The notes beneath the pieces are model-generated. The model ran no database searches. It was not told the origin of the DNA and worked only from the letters and a program-made list of their open reading frames with translations. A DNA stretch of 64,000 nucleotides from Tubiluchus corallicola (Eukaryota > Priapulida > Priapulimorpha > Priapulimorphida > Tubiluchidae), in the NCBI GenBank assembly GCA_030141605.1, contig JAQGDQ010000107.1, positions 124,001 to 188,000 of the forward strand, in the 5' to 3' direction. Shown here piece after piece: positions 62,165-64,000 of this stretch (positions are counted from its first letter, which is position 1; the number at the start of each line of letters is the position of its first letter). Position numbers and translations under genes: made by a program.

Positions 62165-62349
62165 AATTCTTGAGAATTTTTTACAAGCTTGCTGCTAATT
62201 TTGTGAATATATCCAATTGTCATCAGTGATCTTCAAATGACATCTGACTTCATATAAAGCGATGTATTTGAAATAGTCAACTCACTGGCAGCCTGTAGTT
62301 TAGAAAACCAAACTCTTTAAACCACCGACCTCCTCATGAAATCTGGCGT

Positions 62350-62423
62350 AAGTGAGTAGGACAGGAAGTGACGTAACTAGGAAATGACGTAAGTGAATAG
62401 GACAGGAAATGAAGTAACTAGGA
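62350..62423. repeat. Imperfect ~40-bp tandem duplication
   Basis: GTAAGTGAGTAGGACAGGAA ... GTAACTAGGAA is followed directly by a near copy. Confidence 0.85.
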
Positions 62424-63039
62424 AGCCCGGGACACTCTATCTAACGTTGCCACAACCCAGTTTTGAAGTAAAATGAACTAAAAAAATTTCAAATATCAAA
62501 AGATTTCAGTGTTGATGATGATTACATCGAGTCTTTTAAATAATAGAACACGATAAAGGGAAAGAAAATGTAAGTCAATTTATCCAAATATAGAAACATT
62601 GGTACTATAACGGTCCATTGCCTTTTGGTTCCAATTAATCATAAATTATTACCATAATAATAACAACATAATATGGATATCATTGTGTACTAGCAAACTG
62701 AATATAAAATAAATAGATAATCAAGACTTATGAATTATGATTATATATGAGTTAGGCATTAATGTATAAACAAATTATATTTTATCTTAGTATTTTATGT
62801 ATTTTTATTTTCTATACGAATGTCAGTTTTCGACCCTCTTTTAAACCTACTTTAGACCTCCCGAATGATCTGTTTGACCTCTAAAGTCGAAGCTGACCAA
62901 TTCTGGAACCCTGCTGTAATTTGTAAAAATTTCATAAGCAAAACTTTTATTTCCTGTTATGTAACACAAGGGGATCAAACTTAGCATTCACCCACGTTTG
63001 TTGAATGCGTACTAATCACTTGCCTGACTAAGATAAAAC

Positions 63040-63316
63040 CTGCGCCGGGTTTAGGTATCAGCTGAGTAAGCGACAGCTTAGGGCCTCACAATCTACATGG
63101 GGCCTCAACAAGGTTCCAGATTGGGTTTTATACCCATTTTTATATTTAAGTAATAATTTAGTAATGTTTTAGTCAAGTGTATTGTTCTCTTTGCTATAAA
63201 TAATTAAGCCACGCATATTTTCAAGTTTTCTGGGACCAATTGGCGAAATTTAAAAAAAGAGGGCCTCAGAGCCTTATATAGTGCTTATATCCTCACCAAG
63301 TGTGAATACGGCACTG
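63040..63316. mobile_element. Non-autonomous hAT-like element (277 bp) with perfect 8-bp TSD
   Basis: Flanked by GATAAAAC at 63032-63039 and 63317-63324. The left terminus is CTGCGCCGGGTTTAGG; the right, reversed, is CAGTGCCGTATTCACAC. Subterminal GGGCCTC motifs occur on both sides (TTAGGGCCTCACAATC and AGAGGGCCTCAGAGCC). Size and duplication fit a hAT MITE, although the termini match only partly. Confidence 0.8.
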
Positions 63317-63400
63317 GATAAAACACCGCTTCGGACTTATGGGTCATGTTTAGTCTATTTTATACGTGTTATTGTGAAAACAAAATGGTATATCTGCTTT

Positions 63401-63591
<191 letters not shown>

Positions 63592-64000
63592 TCTCTCTAC
63601 CTCTCCGTCTCTCCGTCTCTTTCTCTGTCTCTGTCTTTCACTGCTCCCCAATCCCCCTTCTCAAGCTGAACAGACTGCATCAGCCATTACAGCATAGCAA
63701 CAAAACACAGCATAGTGCTCACAAACGGAAATGTCGGCACCGGCTTATATTTTACATAAATTGTCGTGAGGTGTTAGGCGGTTATTATGCGGCGAGCAAT
63801 AAAGATGGAAATTTGTGGCCCGGGATAATGGCCTGGATTAAATGATTTAAGTTTGGAAAAGGTTAAACGCTGGCAGCAGTTAAACTGCTACATTTCAGAA
63901 TGTATTAGACTTCGGTTAGTTAAATGATTATTGCTCCGTTGTTGTTGTGGCTTCCTAGATTTAAAGCAGCACTGACTGAACGAAACACATGATTGGGTGC

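Overview
The window is nuclear DNA from an invertebrate metazoan. It is AT-rich, with spliced genes carrying GT-AG introns, many eroded non-LTR retrotransposons, tRNA- and 5S-derived SINEs, non-autonomous DNA transposons and a very heavy load of micro- and minisatellites. I cannot name the species from sequence alone. An MTA-family chromatin gene and a rhodopsin-class receptor exon fit an animal, and nothing looks bacterial, viral or organellar.

Only two host genes can be defended. At 1518-5208 (+) are the last four coding exons of a metastasis-associated (MTA) protein, a NuRD-complex subunit, ending in the conserved C-terminal block that includes an RBBP4-binding-type basic motif. At 58400-58670 (+) is the first coding exon of a class A GPCR, with TM1 and TM2 and a perfect splice donor; the rest of that gene lies beyond the window or in exons I could not find. 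A third, weak candidate is a short minus-strand hydrophobic exon near 62029-62164.

The other ~58 kb is a transposon and satellite landscape. 6.6-10.9 kb: a TTAA-flanked MITE, then a dead LINE carrying a nested tRNA-SINE. 11.5-14.2 kb: a second copy of that SINE split by a 384-bp hAT-like MITE with a perfect 8-bp target duplication, then a second hAT-like MITE with its own perfect 8-bp duplication. 16-19.6 kb: (GA)n and a 302-bp higher-order TAGG satellite. 20.6-21.4 kb: two LINE 3' ends. 21.8-23.5 kb: a foldback element with trinucleotide arms. 24-36.6 kb: mostly simple and tandem repeats. 37-42 kb: TTAA MITE, 5S-derived SINE with target duplication, hAT-like element, minus-strand LINE. 44.7-52.5 kb: satellites plus two dispersed repeat families. 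52.8-57.9 kb: long hexa- and trinucleotide arrays, a LINE C-terminus and an alternating 32-bp array. 58.4-64 kb: GPCR exon, GAT array, SINE, hAT-like MITE and (CT)n.

Most long open frames here (poly-L, poly-S, poly-C, RE-rich and similar) are simple repeats that happen to lack stop codons, not genes. I found no convincing new multi-gene system. The most informative signals are the mobile-element insertions whose boundaries can be read to the base, and several repeat families visible through copies within the window.
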